The translations under genes and the position numbers were made by a program. A stretch of 64,000 nt of DNA. Origin: Streptomyces bathyalis. Lineage in GTDB: Bacteria > Actinomycetota > Actinomycetes > Streptomycetales > Streptomycetaceae. The stretch's first letter is position 1. Each line of letters starts with the position of its first letter. Below are positions 32,575 to 41,286 of this stretch, in pieces. Location of the stretch: the NCBI RefSeq assembly GCF_015910445.1, contig NZ_CP048882.1, positions 744,001 to 808,000 of the forward strand, given 5' to 3'. The notes under the pieces were generated by a model. It saw only the letters and a list, made by a program, of their open reading frames with translations, did no database searches and was not told where the DNA came from.

Positions 32575-33645
32575 TCATCGCTGGCGTACGACGACGAAAT
32601 CGGCCAGCGCGGTCAGCTGCTCCCGCACGTGCGGGGGCAGGTCGAGGGGTTCGAGAGCCGCGAGGGCGGTGGCGTGCTGCCGCTGCGCCTCCCCCGAGGT
32701 CCACTCGCGGCCGCCCGCCTCCTCGATCAGTGCGGCACGCGTGGCGAACTCGGCCTCGTCGAACGCCTCGATCTCCGCCTGGCTCTTCTTCGCGTCGCCC
32801 CTCATCAGCTCGGCCAGCCGGGTCGCGGCCGGGTCCGGTGCGGCGAGCGCGGCAACCACGGGGAGGGACTTCTTGCGCTGCCGCAGGTCGCTCCAGGCCT
32901 GCTTGCCGGTGGCGCCCGGGTCGCCCCAGATGCCCAGCAGGTCGTCGACGGCCTGGAAGGCGAGACCGAGGTGGTAGCCGTAGGACTCCAGCGCGTCGGC
33001 CGTGCGGTCGTCGGCCCCGCCGAGCACGGCGCCGATGGAGACGGCGCAGGCCAGCAGCGCGCCGGTCTTGTTGCCCTCCATCTCCAGGCACTCCTCGACC
33101 GTGACCTGCTCGCGGTGCTCGTAGGAGATGTCCTGCGCCTGCCCGTCGATGAGCTTGCGCGTGGCCCGCGTCAGCCGCCGCGTCGCGCGGCCCGCCTCGG
33201 CGGTGCCCGGCTCCAGCAGTATTTCGTTGGCCAGGGCGAAGAGGGCGTCGCCGACGAGGATCGCCTGCGCCGGGCCGTGCACCTTCCAGACGGTGTCCCG
33301 GTGGCGGCGCTGCTCGTCGCCGTCCATCAGGTCGTCGTGCAGCAGCGAGAAGTTGTGCACCAGCTCGACGGCGACGGCGCCGGGAAGGCCGGTCTCCGGT
33401 GCGGCCCCGGTGACCTCGGCCGAGAGCAGGGCGAGCGCGGGGCGTACGGCCTTGCCGCCGTCGGCCTCCGCCGGGCGGCCGGCCTCGTCGATCCACCCGA
33501 AGTGGTAGGCGGCGACGGTGTCCATCGGTGGAGCGAGCCGCTCGACCGCGGCGCGCAGCAGCGGGGTGGCGAGCCTCTTGCCTCGCTCCAGCAGAGCGCT
33601 GACGCTCGTGTTGTCGACGACGGTGTGCTGGTTCGCCGTTGTCAC
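32575..33645 (-). CDS. Trans-polyprenyl diphosphate synthase of the hopanoid operon
   Basis: A 356-aa all-helical isoprenyl synthase with both Asp-rich motifs: LLHDDLMDGD (FARM, ~101) and VDDLLGIWGD (SARM, ~238), plus GGKAVRPALALLSAE and the K-T and K-K-S-L-P motifs. It condenses IPP with allylic diphosphates; in this operon the expected product is farnesyl diphosphate for squalene synthesis, though geranylgeranyl products are possible (residues before FARM, ELVHNFSL, are bulky-aromatic free at -5). The ATG overlaps the hpnE stop by 4 nt. Confidence 0.92.
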   Translation of the reverse strand: MTTANQHTVVDNTSVSALLERGKRLATPLLRAAVERLAPPMDTVAAYHFGWIDEAGRPAEADGGKAVRPALALLSAEVTGAAPETGLPGAVAVELVHNFSLLHDDLMDGDEQRRHRDTVWKVHGPAQAILVGDALFALANEILLEPGTAEAGRATRRLTRATRKLIDGQAQDISYEHREQVTVEECLEMEGNKTGALLACAVSIGAVLGGADDRTADALESYGYHLGLAFQAVDDLLGIWGDPGATGKQAWSDLRQRKKSLPVVAALAAPDPAATRLAELMRGDAKKSQAEIEAFDEAEFATRAALIEEAGGREWTSGEAQRQHATALAALEPLDLPPHVREQLTALADFVVVRQR

Positions 33646-35219
33646 GGGGTCTCCTCTGCGTTCTGTGCCGTTCGTGCGTCTACCGCTGTCCGCGGTGGTG
33701 GAGTGGGGGAATTCTGCGGTGCCGTCCGGCTGCGTAGGCCGGACGTGCCGCCTGTGTCGGCGCTGCTCATGCCACCGCCCTTTCGTGTGGTGCTGGGCAC
33801 CGGATCATTGTCGTACGGGCGGCCCATGACAGTGAGGGCTTCCCGGGCGGCGGTCATTCCACTCCGTACGGCGCTCTCCATCGTGGCCGGCCAGCCAGTA
33901 TCCGTCCAAGCTCCGGCAAGGCAGACACCGGGCACCGCGGTGCGGGAGGCGGGGCGCAGCCGGCCCACGCCTGGGCGGGGATCGAAGGTGGCCGTGCGTT
34001 CACGGGTGACGAAGAAGTCGACGACGCGGGCGGTGCGGGCCGCGGGCAGCAGCCGCGCCAGCTCCGGCAGGTAGCGCTCGCGCAGCGCCGCGACGGACTC
34101 GTCGATCTCCCCGTGCGCGGCCGACTGGGACACGGCGAGGTACTGGCCGCCGCCGAGGCCCGAGGGGCCGGTGCGGTCGAAGACCCACTGGACGGGCGAG
34201 CCGAGCGCGGCGAAGAAGGGACGGCGCAGCACACGGCGGTCGTAGACGACGTGCAGGTTGAGGATCGGGGCGGTGCCGATCTCCAGAAGCCTGCCGGGCG
34301 CCGGCAGCGCCCCCTCCGGCAGCAGTCCGTTTGCCTCGCGCTGGGGCACGGCGAGCACGACGGCGTCGGCGTGGTGTTCCGCCGCGCTCCCCTGCCCTTC
34401 GCCGGCCGATACGGTCCAGCCCCCGCCGGACGCCGCGGTGACGGCACGGACCCGGGTCTGAGTGAGGACGTGCACGCCCGCCGCGCGCAGGGCTTCGCGG
34501 GCGAGGGTGTCGTGCAGGTGTCCCAGCGGGACGCGGGAGACCCCGATGTCGGCGGCGCCGGGCGCGGAGAGCAGCCCCGTCCTGAAGACCATCGCGGCGA
34601 GGCCCAGGGAGGCGTGCGGGGCGCGGGCGTTGAGCGTGGCGGTGCCCACCAGGTCCCACAGCGCGCTGATCGCACGGTCGCTCTGGCCCTGCCCGTGCAG
34701 CCAGGTCGCGAAGTCGACGTCGTCCAGGGCGGGATCGGCCGGGTCGAGCGCCTTCAGGGCGAGAGCCGCACCGGCCGCGCGCGCTCTCTCGGCCGGCGTC
34801 AGGTGCCGGTAGTTGGCCAGAGAGGCGGCCAAGTGCATCGGTACTGGCAGGAAGTTGCGCCGCAGCCTGCTCAACCGGGGCCGCACGCCTGCCACATCGA
34901 GGACCGGTACATCGAGGCGGCGCTGCAACGGCGCGAGCCCCGATCCGCCGATCCGCCGCAGGAACCACGTGTAGGCCGTGCAGCAACGCAGGTGCACATG
35001 CTGCCCGTTGTCGACGGAGAGCGGGCCCGCCGGGGAGTCGCGGCGGAAGGAGAAGGCGAGGCCGCCCAGGCGCGGACGCGACTCGAGAAGGGTGGTGGCC
35101 ACGCCCGCGTCGGCCAGGCGGAGTGCGGCCGTGGTTCCCGCGATTCCTCCGCCGACGACGAGGGCGCGGCGCTCGCGGGAGGCGCGGCTGCCCGCCGCGA
35201 CGGCGTCAATCCCGGTCAT
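33642..35219 (-). CDS. hpnE: Hydroxysqualene dehydroxylase HpnE
   Basis: A 525-aa FAD amine-oxidase/phytoene-desaturase-fold enzyme. The dinucleotide motif is ALVVGGGIAGTTAALRLADAG (~19), followed by ESRPRLGGLAFSF, and the C-terminal FAD motif is VCLAGAWTDTGWPATMESAVRSG (~440). HpnE reduces hydroxysqualene to squalene in the HpnCDE route. The last ~60 residues (GMSSADTGGTSGLRS...) are Pro/Thr-rich and not conserved. ATG overlaps hpnD stop by 4 nt; its stop overlaps the next start. Confidence 0.93.
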   Translation of the reverse strand: MTGIDAVAAGSRASRERRALVVGGGIAGTTAALRLADAGVATTLLESRPRLGGLAFSFRRDSPAGPLSVDNGQHVHLRCCTAYTWFLRRIGGSGLAPLQRRLDVPVLDVAGVRPRLSRLRRNFLPVPMHLAASLANYRHLTPAERARAAGAALALKALDPADPALDDVDFATWLHGQGQSDRAISALWDLVGTATLNARAPHASLGLAAMVFRTGLLSAPGAADIGVSRVPLGHLHDTLAREALRAAGVHVLTQTRVRAVTAASGGGWTVSAGEGQGSAAEHHADAVVLAVPQREANGLLPEGALPAPGRLLEIGTAPILNLHVVYDRRVLRRPFFAALGSPVQWVFDRTGPSGLGGGQYLAVSQSAAHGEIDESVAALRERYLPELARLLPAARTARVVDFFVTRERTATFDPRPGVGRLRPASRTAVPGVCLAGAWTDTGWPATMESAVRSGMTAAREALTVMGRPYDNDPVPSTTRKGGGMSSADTGGTSGLRSRTAPQNSPTPPPRTAVDARTAQNAEETP

Positions 35220-36157
35220 GCGCGTGCGCTCCGCCTCGCGGCGTTCCGTGCGTCGATGCCGGTGAGCCCGCGCACGGCGACGTATGCCTTCTGCCTGTTC
35301 GGGAGCGAGACGCGCTCGTGCAGCACCGCGTACGGATCCGCGGCGATACGTTCCAGCAGACGGTGGTAGATGCCGGCCATGGCGGCCACACAGGCGCCGG
35401 ATCTGCGGTCGAGCAAAGGGAGCAGCCGGTAGCCCTGGGCGAACAGGGCGCGGGCGCGCTGCACTTCGTGGTGGACCAGCCCTCGGAAGTCGCTTCCGGG
35501 TTGCGCCTCGCCACTGTGGAAGTCAGCGGAGCAGCCGAATTTTTCAAGATCCTCCGCAGGCAGGTACGTACGTCCGTGATCAGCGTCTTCCCGAAGATCC
35601 CGGAGGATATTGGTCAGTTGGAGCGCGAGGCCGAGGGTGTTGGCGTACTCGGGGGCGCGGACCGCGTCCCGTACACCGGGGAGAGTTCCGAACACACCGA
35701 GGGAGAGCCGGCCGATCGCACCGGCCACGCATCGGCAGTAGACCTCCAGCTCCTCCCAGCTGCCGTAGCTGGTGCCGCGCACGTCCAGCAGGACTCCGTC
35801 GATGAGTTCGTCCAGCCCGCCCATCGGAACGGGGTAGCGGCGCGCCGCGTCGCTGAGCGCGACCGCCACGGGGTCCGTGTCGTCCTGTTCGATGCCGCCC
35901 TCGCGGATACGGCCCAGCAGCTCCCGGGTCTCCTCCAGCCTGGCGATCTTGACGGACTGTTCGAGAGGGCCGTCGCCGATGTCGTCGACCCGCCGGGAGA
36001 ATGCGTAGAGCGCGGACATCGCCCGGCGCTTGCCCGTGGGCAGCAGCCGGATTCCGTAGGCGAAGTTGCGGGCCTGCTGGCCCGTGACGGACTCGCAGTA
36101 GTCGTACGCGGCGGCCACCGAAGGTGGCACGTACGGTACGGGCCGGGCTCTGTCCAC
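35216..36157 (-). CDS. hpnD: Presqualene diphosphate synthase HpnD
   Basis: A 313-aa squalene/phytoene-synthase-type enzyme that joins two farnesyl diphosphates to presqualene diphosphate. Both Asp motifs are present: RRVDDIGDG (DxxxD-type, ~55) and LTNILRDLREDADHGRTYLP (~193), together with YCRCVAGAIGRLSLGVFG. The GTG at 36157, after a GAGGGGTGAGCGG stretch, gives the family start; an upstream extension to 36286 overlaps hpnC and is rejected. It is 7 nt after the hpnC stop. Confidence 0.93.
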   Translation of the reverse strand: MDRARPVPYVPPSVAAAYDYCESVTGQQARNFAYGIRLLPTGKRRAMSALYAFSRRVDDIGDGPLEQSVKIARLEETRELLGRIREGGIEQDDTDPVAVALSDAARRYPVPMGGLDELIDGVLLDVRGTSYGSWEELEVYCRCVAGAIGRLSLGVFGTLPGVRDAVRAPEYANTLGLALQLTNILRDLREDADHGRTYLPAEDLEKFGCSADFHSGEAQPGSDFRGLVHHEVQRARALFAQGYRLLPLLDRRSGACVAAMAGIYHRLLERIAADPYAVLHERVSLPNRQKAYVAVRGLTGIDARNAARRSARA

Positions 36158-36164
36158 GGTCCGC

Positions 36165-37079
36165 TCACCCCTCTCGTCGCAGGGTTGCGGCCACCTCGCG
36201 CAGCAGCCCGCGCGTGGTGGCCCGGGGAGGTCCTGGGAGTACGTCGTATCCGGCACGGCCGATGGCACGGAGGACGGCGCGTCCACCGCCGGTGAATCCC
36301 GCCAGCAGCAGCTTCAGACGTCCGCGGACGCTGGCGACGAGCGGATCGCCCGACGACAGCAGCGCGCGGGCACGGTCCGCCTCGAAGGCCAGCAGCGCGC
36401 GGACCGACGCGTTGGCGCTCGGGGCGGCGAGGTCGGACTCGGAGACGTGGAAGCGGGCCATGTCCTCGGCGGGCAGGTAGATGCGGTCGCGCCCCAGGTC
36501 CTCGGCGACGTCCTGGAGGTGCTCGACGATCTGGAGCCCGGTGCACACGTCGTCGGCGTACCGTTTCCGCTCGGGGGTCACGGTTCCGGTAATGGCGAGG
36601 ACGAGGTGGCCGACGGGGTTGGCCGACAGCTCGCAGTAGCCCAGCAGTTCGGCGTAGTCGGCGTAGCGGCGGATCTTCTGATCCTGGCGGTTGGCCTCGA
36701 TGAGCGCGAGGAACGGTTCGGGAGTGAGCTTGCGGCGCCGCACCGTCGGTGCGAGAGCCCTCAGCAGGGGGTGGCCGGGTGCGGGACGTCCCGGTTCGAA
36801 GAGGCGGCACAGGTCGGCCTCGAACGCGTCGAGCATCGCGAGCCGGTCGGCGCCGGGTTCGCTGCCCCATTCGGGGCCGAGCCCCAGATACTTCGCGTCG
36901 AGACCGCCGGGGGCGAGATCGCCGTCGCCGATGTCGTCGACGAGCCGGGCGTAGCCGTACACGGCCATCAGGTCGTAGCGCCATTCGCGCGGCAGGAATC
37001 CGGGCGCCACTGGGAAGTTCTCCCGCGTGGCCTTGGCGAGGACGGCACGCGCATGGGCGTCCGCCTCCGCGCTCACCAC
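36165..37079 (-). CDS. hpnC: Hydroxysqualene synthase HpnC
   Basis: A 304-aa isoprenyl synthase homologue that converts presqualene diphosphate to hydroxysqualene. Motifs: YARLVDDIGDGD (~43), LIEANRQDQKIRRYADYAELLGYCELSANPVGHLVL (~124), and VEHLQDVAEDLGRDRIYLPAEDM (~187). First gene of the hopanoid operon. The start is one of two adjacent GTGs, 37079 or 37076. No SD precedes either, but a 7-codon reading frame ends by overlapping the second GTG (see 37073-37096), which may drive initiation by coupling. Confidence 0.92.
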   Translation of the reverse strand: MVSAEADAHARAVLAKATRENFPVAPGFLPREWRYDLMAVYGYARLVDDIGDGDLAPGGLDAKYLGLGPEWGSEPGADRLAMLDAFEADLCRLFEPGRPAPGHPLLRALAPTVRRRKLTPEPFLALIEANRQDQKIRRYADYAELLGYCELSANPVGHLVLAITGTVTPERKRYADDVCTGLQIVEHLQDVAEDLGRDRIYLPAEDMARFHVSESDLAAPSANASVRALLAFEADRARALLSSGDPLVASVRGRLKLLLAGFTGGGRAVLRAIGRAGYDVLPGPPRATTRGLLREVAATLRREG

Positions 37080-37096
37080 GTGCTGCCAGAAGCCAT
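37073..37096 (-). CDS. Candidate 7-aa leader peptide coupled to hpnC
   Basis: ATG GCT TCT GGC AGC ACG TGG TGA encodes MASGSTW. GGAG lies 11 nt upstream. Its TGA shares bases with the second hpnC GTG (GTGA). A tight stop-start overlap would explain initiation at an SD-less hpnC. Could equally be chance. Confidence 0.35.
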   Translation of the reverse strand: MASGSTW

Positions 37097-37270
37097 TGCC
37101 GTCACATCTCCGTTTCTACACCGCTGGGCGAAAACATCCTATTTCGGACACGCCGCTCCGGCACGACGGCGAGAGGCGGCCCGCGGCGGCCGTGCGGACG
37201 CTGTGAAACGGCGGGCGAAGAGCGCGATCCCGGCCCGGACGGACCTGCCGGGGACGGGGTTGGCGCCTCG

Positions 37271-38020
37271 TCAGCGCGCGGGCGGGGCGGTGAATCCGCC
37301 GATGAGGACGTCGAACGCGCGCTCGGCCACGGCGTGCGTCTCTTCGGGGGACAGCTCCCCGAGCGGACCGTCCAGGAAGAGCATGGCGAGCCCGTGGACG
37401 GTCGCCCAGGCCGTGAGCTCGGCGCCCGGACGCCGCTCCGGGGGCATCCTGCCGTGCTCGACGAGGGCGTCCAGGGTCTCGACGAGGATCTCGAACGAGC
37501 GGAATTCCCAGCCGTCCTCGCCCTCGTGGTCGAAGGTGCCGCTCACGGGGCCGAGATGGAGCGTGTCGTGGCAGAAGGCGGCCCGGAAGAGGCCCGGCTC
37601 GGACAGCGCGAAGGACAGGTATCCGTGGCCGAGGGCCCGCATGCGCGCCTCCGCGGCCTCGCCTGCGCTACCGAGCGGCGAGGCAGAGCGGCCGCCGGCC
37701 TCCATGCTCACGGCCAGGCGCTCCTGGCCCAGTTCCTTGACGGCATGGAGCAGTTCGGCCTGGCCGGCGAAGTGCCGGTAGGCGGCGGTCGGTGAGACGC
37801 CGACGCGCCGTGCCGCGGCGCGCAGGACGACCGACTCGGGGCCGCCCTCGCGGGCGAGGTCGGTCGCGGCCTCGATGAGGGCGTTGCGCAGGTCGCCGTG
37901 GTGGTAGGCCCCCTTGCCACCGGCGCCGGACCGACTGCCTCCGCGCTGGGCTCGCTCCCCCGCGGGGCCGTTCGCGGCCTCGGTCGCGCTCGCGCCGGTC
38001 TTCGCCTCCATGTCCGCCAT
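37271..38020 (-). CDS. TetR-family regulator, divergent from MMPL transporter
   Basis: A 249-aa regulator. The first ~45 residues are Gly/Ala/Ser-rich. The TetR HTH is at ~48-95 (LRNALIEAATDLAREGGPESVVLRAAARRVGVSPTAAYRHFAGQAELLHAV). The remainder is a TetR_C_33/AcrR-like ligand domain (ELTAWATVHGLAMLFLDGPLG). The ATG at 38020 has GGAGG 8 nt upstream. The 102 bp to the divergent MMPL gene contain two near-identical 19-bp inverted repeats, strong candidates for its own operators. It probably represses itself and the transporter, and since hpnC follows 191 bp downstream, readthrough into the hopanoid operon is conceivable. Confidence 0.92.
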   Translation of the reverse strand: MADMEAKTGASATEAANGPAGERAQRGGSRSGAGGKGAYHHGDLRNALIEAATDLAREGGPESVVLRAAARRVGVSPTAAYRHFAGQAELLHAVKELGQERLAVSMEAGGRSASPLGSAGEAAEARMRALGHGYLSFALSEPGLFRAAFCHDTLHLGPVSGTFDHEGEDGWEFRSFEILVETLDALVEHGRMPPERRPGAELTAWATVHGLAMLFLDGPLGELSPEETHAVAERAFDVLIGGFTAPPAR

Positions 38021-38036
38021 GCTTTCATCCTCCCCG

Positions 38037-38055
38037 ATGTTGACACCATTAACAT
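38037..38055. promoter_or_regulatory. TetR operator copy 1
   Basis: ATGTTGACACCATTAACAT: inverted repeat with ATGTT/AACAT ends, 17 bp upstream of the TetR start. 15 of 19 positions match the second copy at 38071. Confidence 0.75.
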
Positions 38056-38070
38056 TCACTGCCAGAGTCC

Positions 38071-38089
38071 ATGTTGACGCCGTAAACAT
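38071..38089. promoter_or_regulatory. TetR operator copy 2
   Basis: ATGTTGACGCCGTAAACAT: same element, centre 34 bp from copy 1 (about three helical turns) and 34 bp before the MMPL GTG start. Its ATGTTGAC/GTAAACAT ends are near-palindromic. Confidence 0.75.
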
Positions 38090-38122
38090 CGGCGCGCAAC
38101 GCCTCATGGGGGGATTAGGACA

Positions 38123-40348
38123 GTGCTGAGACGAATCGCGGAGCTGGCCCTGCACCGGCCTCGGGCTCTGCTCATAGCGAGCCTGATCGCGGTGGTGGCG
38201 ATGGGCGCCATCGGTTTCGGAGCGTTCGGGAAGCTGCAGGCCGGTGGCTTCGAGGATCCGGACGCACCATCGAGCCGCGCACAGACCCTCATCGCCGACA
38301 AGTTCGGCGGCGAGGACAACCTCGTTCTGCTGGTGCGGGCGGAGAGCGGAAGCCTGGACTCGGCTGCCGTGCGCGAGGCCGGCGAGAAGCTGACGAAGGA
38401 GCTGAAGGCCAACTCGCAGCTCTCCCACGTCTCCTCGTACTGGGACGCCGGCGGCTCGGCGCTGACCTCACGGGACGGCTCGCAGGCCCTCGTGCTGGCG
38501 CATGTGCGGGGCGACAGCAGCGACGTGGCCGACCACACCAAGGAGATCACCGACGAGTGGAGCGGTGACCAGGGCCCCGTGGATGTACGGGCAGGGGGCG
38601 GCGCGGCACTCAACAACGACATCTCCGAGCAGGTCTCCGCGGACCTGGCCGTCGCGGAGTCCATCGCCGTGCCGCTGACGCTGGTGCTGCTCGTCATCGC
38701 CTTCGGCAGTTTCGTCGCGGCGCTGCTGCCGCTGGCGATCGGGCTGATCGCGATTCTCGGCACCTTCGCCGAACTGTTCGTACTGGGCAGCGTCACGGAC
38801 GTCTCGGTCTTCTCCGTCAACCTGACCACCGCGCTCGGCCTCGGGCTGGGAATCGACTACGGGCTGCTCATCGTCAGCCGCTTCCGCGAACGGCTCTCCG
38901 AGGGCGACGACGTCGGGGACGCGCTGCGCACGACCGTGACGACGGCGGGACGCACGATCGCCTTCTCCGCGGCGACCGTCGTCGCGGCGCTGGCGGCGCT
39001 GCTGCTCTTCCCGCCGTTCTTCCTCCGCTCCTTCGCGTACGCCGGGATCGGAGTCGTGGCCATCGCCGCCATGGCGGCACTGATCGTCGTACCGGCGCTG
39101 CTGGCGGTGCTCGGACACCGCGTGAACAAGGGCCGGCTGCCATGGGCCGACGCGGTCCGCCGTCCCGACGCACCCATGTGGGGCCGGCTCGCGCGTACGG
39201 TCATGCGCCGCCCGGCCCTGACCGCGCTGCCCGTGCTGGCGGTGCTCCTGCTGGCGGCGAGCCCGCTGCTGGGCGCGCGCTTCGGGATGCCGGACGAGCG
39301 GGTACTGCCCGAGGACGCGCAGAGCCGGCAGGTCAGCAGCGTCCTGGACACGCAGTTCCCCGGAGGCTCGACGGAGGCCCTCCAGATCGTCACCACGGCG
39401 GGGGTTCCCGGGGACGAGCTCGACGCGTACGCGGGGCGGATATCGGGCCTGGACGGCGTGGCCCGCGTACAGGCGAGCAGCGGCGTCTACGCCGACGGTA
39501 AGAAGGCAGCACCGGCAGGGCCCGCACAGGCCGCGCTGGGCAAGCCCGACGCACAGCTCCTCACCGTCACACCGGAACGGGGCTCAGCGGCGGAGGAGCG
39601 GCAGGACACCGTTCGCAGCATCCGCGACGTGGCCGCTCCCGGCAGCGGCGAGGCCCTCGTCGGCGGACGCGACGCCCAGCTCGTCGATACGAAGGCGTCG
39701 ATCGGCGACCGGCTGCCCGGCGCCATCGGGATGGTCGTCGGCTCGACCTTCGTGCTGCTCTTCCTCTTCACCGGCAGCGTCGTCCAGCCGCTGCGGGCCC
39801 TCCTGCTCAACACGGTGAGCCTGACGGCCTCGATCGGCGCGATGGTGTGGATCTTCCAGGACGGGCACCTCTCGTCGGCGCTGGGCTTCACGGCCATGCC
39901 GATGGACACCTCGATGACGGTGCTGATGTTCTGCATCGTCTTCGGACTCTCCATGGACTACGAGGTCTTCGTCACCAGCCGCATCAAGGAGCTGCACGAC
40001 AGCGGTGCCCCCAACGCGACGGCGGTCACGCGCGGCCTGTCCCGCACCGGGCGCATCGTGACCATGGCGGCGGGACTGCTGGGCGTGAGCTTCTTCGCCT
40101 TCGCCACCAGCGAGATCAGCTTCCTGCAGATGTTCGGCCTGGGCAGCGGGCTGGCGATCCTCATCGACGCCGTCGCCGTGCGCGGAGTGCTGGTGCCCGC
40201 CGCGATGCGCCTGCTGGGCCGCGGTGCCTGGTACGCGCCGCGTGTGCTGCGGAAGCTGCACAGCAAGGTCGGCCTGGAGGAGACGCCCTCCGAGGGGCCC
40301 GGGGCGCCGGAGTCCCAGGCGTCGGAGCGAACTCCCGCGGGGGTCTGA
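38123..40348 (+). CDS. MMPL/RND-family transporter
   Basis: A 741-aa inner-membrane transporter with the duplicated MMPL layout: an N-terminal helix (~8-30), a large external domain, a 5-helix bundle (~185-370, VPLTLVLLVIAFGSFVAALLPLAIG and the GIDYGLLIVSRFRE motif of MMPLs), a second external domain, and a second bundle (~560-720, with FGLSMDYEVFVTSRIKE). These paired G-x-D-Y/S-M-D-Y motifs carry the proton-relay Asp/Tyr. MMPL proteins export lipids or drugs. Divergent from the TetR gene; next to hopanoid genes, so hopanoid or other lipid export is a reasonable hypothesis. GTG at 38123. Confidence 0.93.
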   Translation: MLRRIAELALHRPRALLIASLIAVVAMGAIGFGAFGKLQAGGFEDPDAPSSRAQTLIADKFGGEDNLVLLVRAESGSLDSAAVREAGEKLTKELKANSQLSHVSSYWDAGGSALTSRDGSQALVLAHVRGDSSDVADHTKEITDEWSGDQGPVDVRAGGGAALNNDISEQVSADLAVAESIAVPLTLVLLVIAFGSFVAALLPLAIGLIAILGTFAELFVLGSVTDVSVFSVNLTTALGLGLGIDYGLLIVSRFRERLSEGDDVGDALRTTVTTAGRTIAFSAATVVAALAALLLFPPFFLRSFAYAGIGVVAIAAMAALIVVPALLAVLGHRVNKGRLPWADAVRRPDAPMWGRLARTVMRRPALTALPVLAVLLLAASPLLGARFGMPDERVLPEDAQSRQVSSVLDTQFPGGSTEALQIVTTAGVPGDELDAYAGRISGLDGVARVQASSGVYADGKKAAPAGPAQAALGKPDAQLLTVTPERGSAAEERQDTVRSIRDVAAPGSGEALVGGRDAQLVDTKASIGDRLPGAIGMVVGSTFVLLFLFTGSVVQPLRALLLNTVSLTASIGAMVWIFQDGHLSSALGFTAMPMDTSMTVLMFCIVFGLSMDYEVFVTSRIKELHDSGAPNATAVTRGLSRTGRIVTMAAGLLGVSFFAFATSEISFLQMFGLGSGLAILIDAVAVRGVLVPAAMRLLGRGAWYAPRVLRKLHSKVGLEETPSEGPGAPESQASERTPAGV

Positions 40349-40368
40349 CACGAACGGCCCCCACAGGA

Positions 40369-40423
40369 ACAACGGTCAGCGGCTGATTCGGAACGGGGGT
40401 CCGGATCAGCCGCTGACCGTTGT
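40369..40423. terminator. Long bidirectional terminator hairpin
   Basis: A perfect 19-bp stem (ACAACGGTCAGCGGCTGAT and its complement) with a 17-nt loop, between the convergent MMPL and ABC ATPase genes. Confidence 0.9.
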
Positions 40424-40452
40424 GTGTGCGGCTCGTGTGGTGTCCGCCGGGG

Positions 40453-41286
40453 CTACTTGCCCGTGAACTTCTCGTATTCCTTGAGGACTTCCTCGGTCGG
40501 CCCGTCGTGCACGAGCTCGCCCTTCTCCAGCCACAGCGTCCGCTCGCATGTGTCGCGGATCGACTTGTTGTTGTGGCTCACGAGGAAGACGGTGCCTGCC
40601 TCTTCCCGCAGTTGGCGCACGCGCTGCTCCGAGCGGCGCTGGAACTTCTTGTCGCCCGTCGCCAGCGCCTCGTCGATCATCAGCACGTCGTGGTTCTTGG
40701 CGGCGGCGATGGAGAACCGCAGCCGCGCGGACATGCCCGATGAGTACGTGCGCATCGGCAGGGTGATGAAGTCGCCCTTCTCGTTGATGCCGGAGAAGTC
40801 GACGATCCCCTGGTAGCGCTCGGCGACCTCGTCGCGGGACATCCCCATGGCGAGCCCGCCGAGCACGACGTTCCGCTCGCCGGTGAGGTCGTTCATCATC
40901 GCGGCGTTGACACCCAGCAGTGAGGGCTGGCCGTTGGTGTAGACACGGCCGCTCTCGGGGGGCAACAGGCCCGCGATGGCGCGCAGCAGCGTGGACTTGC
41001 CCGAACCGTTGGAGCCGATCAGGCCGATGGCCTGGCCGCGGTAAGCGGTGAAACTCACGCCCCTGACCGCATGCACCTCACGCAGGCTGCCGCCACCGGG
41101 CTTACGGCGGATGATGCGGTTCAGCGCCGCGGTGGCGCTGCCCTTGCCCTTCGCGCCGCCGTAGACGCGGTAGACGATGTGCAGGTCCTCTGCGATGACG
41201 GTGGGAATCCACGCCTCCTGCGCCGGAGGCCCCTCCACCTGGGGGACGATCTCTGCCTTCTCCTGGGTGTCCTCAGCCACGTCCAT
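40453..41286 (-). CDS. ABC transporter ATPase, polysaccharide/teichoic-acid type (TagH/Wzt-like)
   Basis: A 277-aa ABC ATPase. Walker A GSNGSGKST (~88), Walker B VLMIDEAL, the C-loop is SSGMSARLRFS, the diverged signature typical of TagH/RfbE/Wzt rather than LSGGQ, and the H-loop is VFLVSHNNKS. No C-terminal carbohydrate-binding domain, so it resembles TagH more than long Wzt. The ATG at 41286 (GGAGGAGCG upstream) overlaps the permease stop by 14 nt. With the permease it should export an envelope glycan or lipid-linked precursor. Confidence 0.93.
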   Translation of the reverse strand: MDVAEDTQEKAEIVPQVEGPPAQEAWIPTVIAEDLHIVYRVYGGAKGKGSATAALNRIIRRKPGGGSLREVHAVRGVSFTAYRGQAIGLIGSNGSGKSTLLRAIAGLLPPESGRVYTNGQPSLLGVNAAMMNDLTGERNVVLGGLAMGMSRDEVAERYQGIVDFSGINEKGDFITLPMRTYSSGMSARLRFSIAAAKNHDVLMIDEALATGDKKFQRRSEQRVRQLREEAGTVFLVSHNNKSIRDTCERTLWLEKGELVHDGPTEEVLKEYEKFTGK

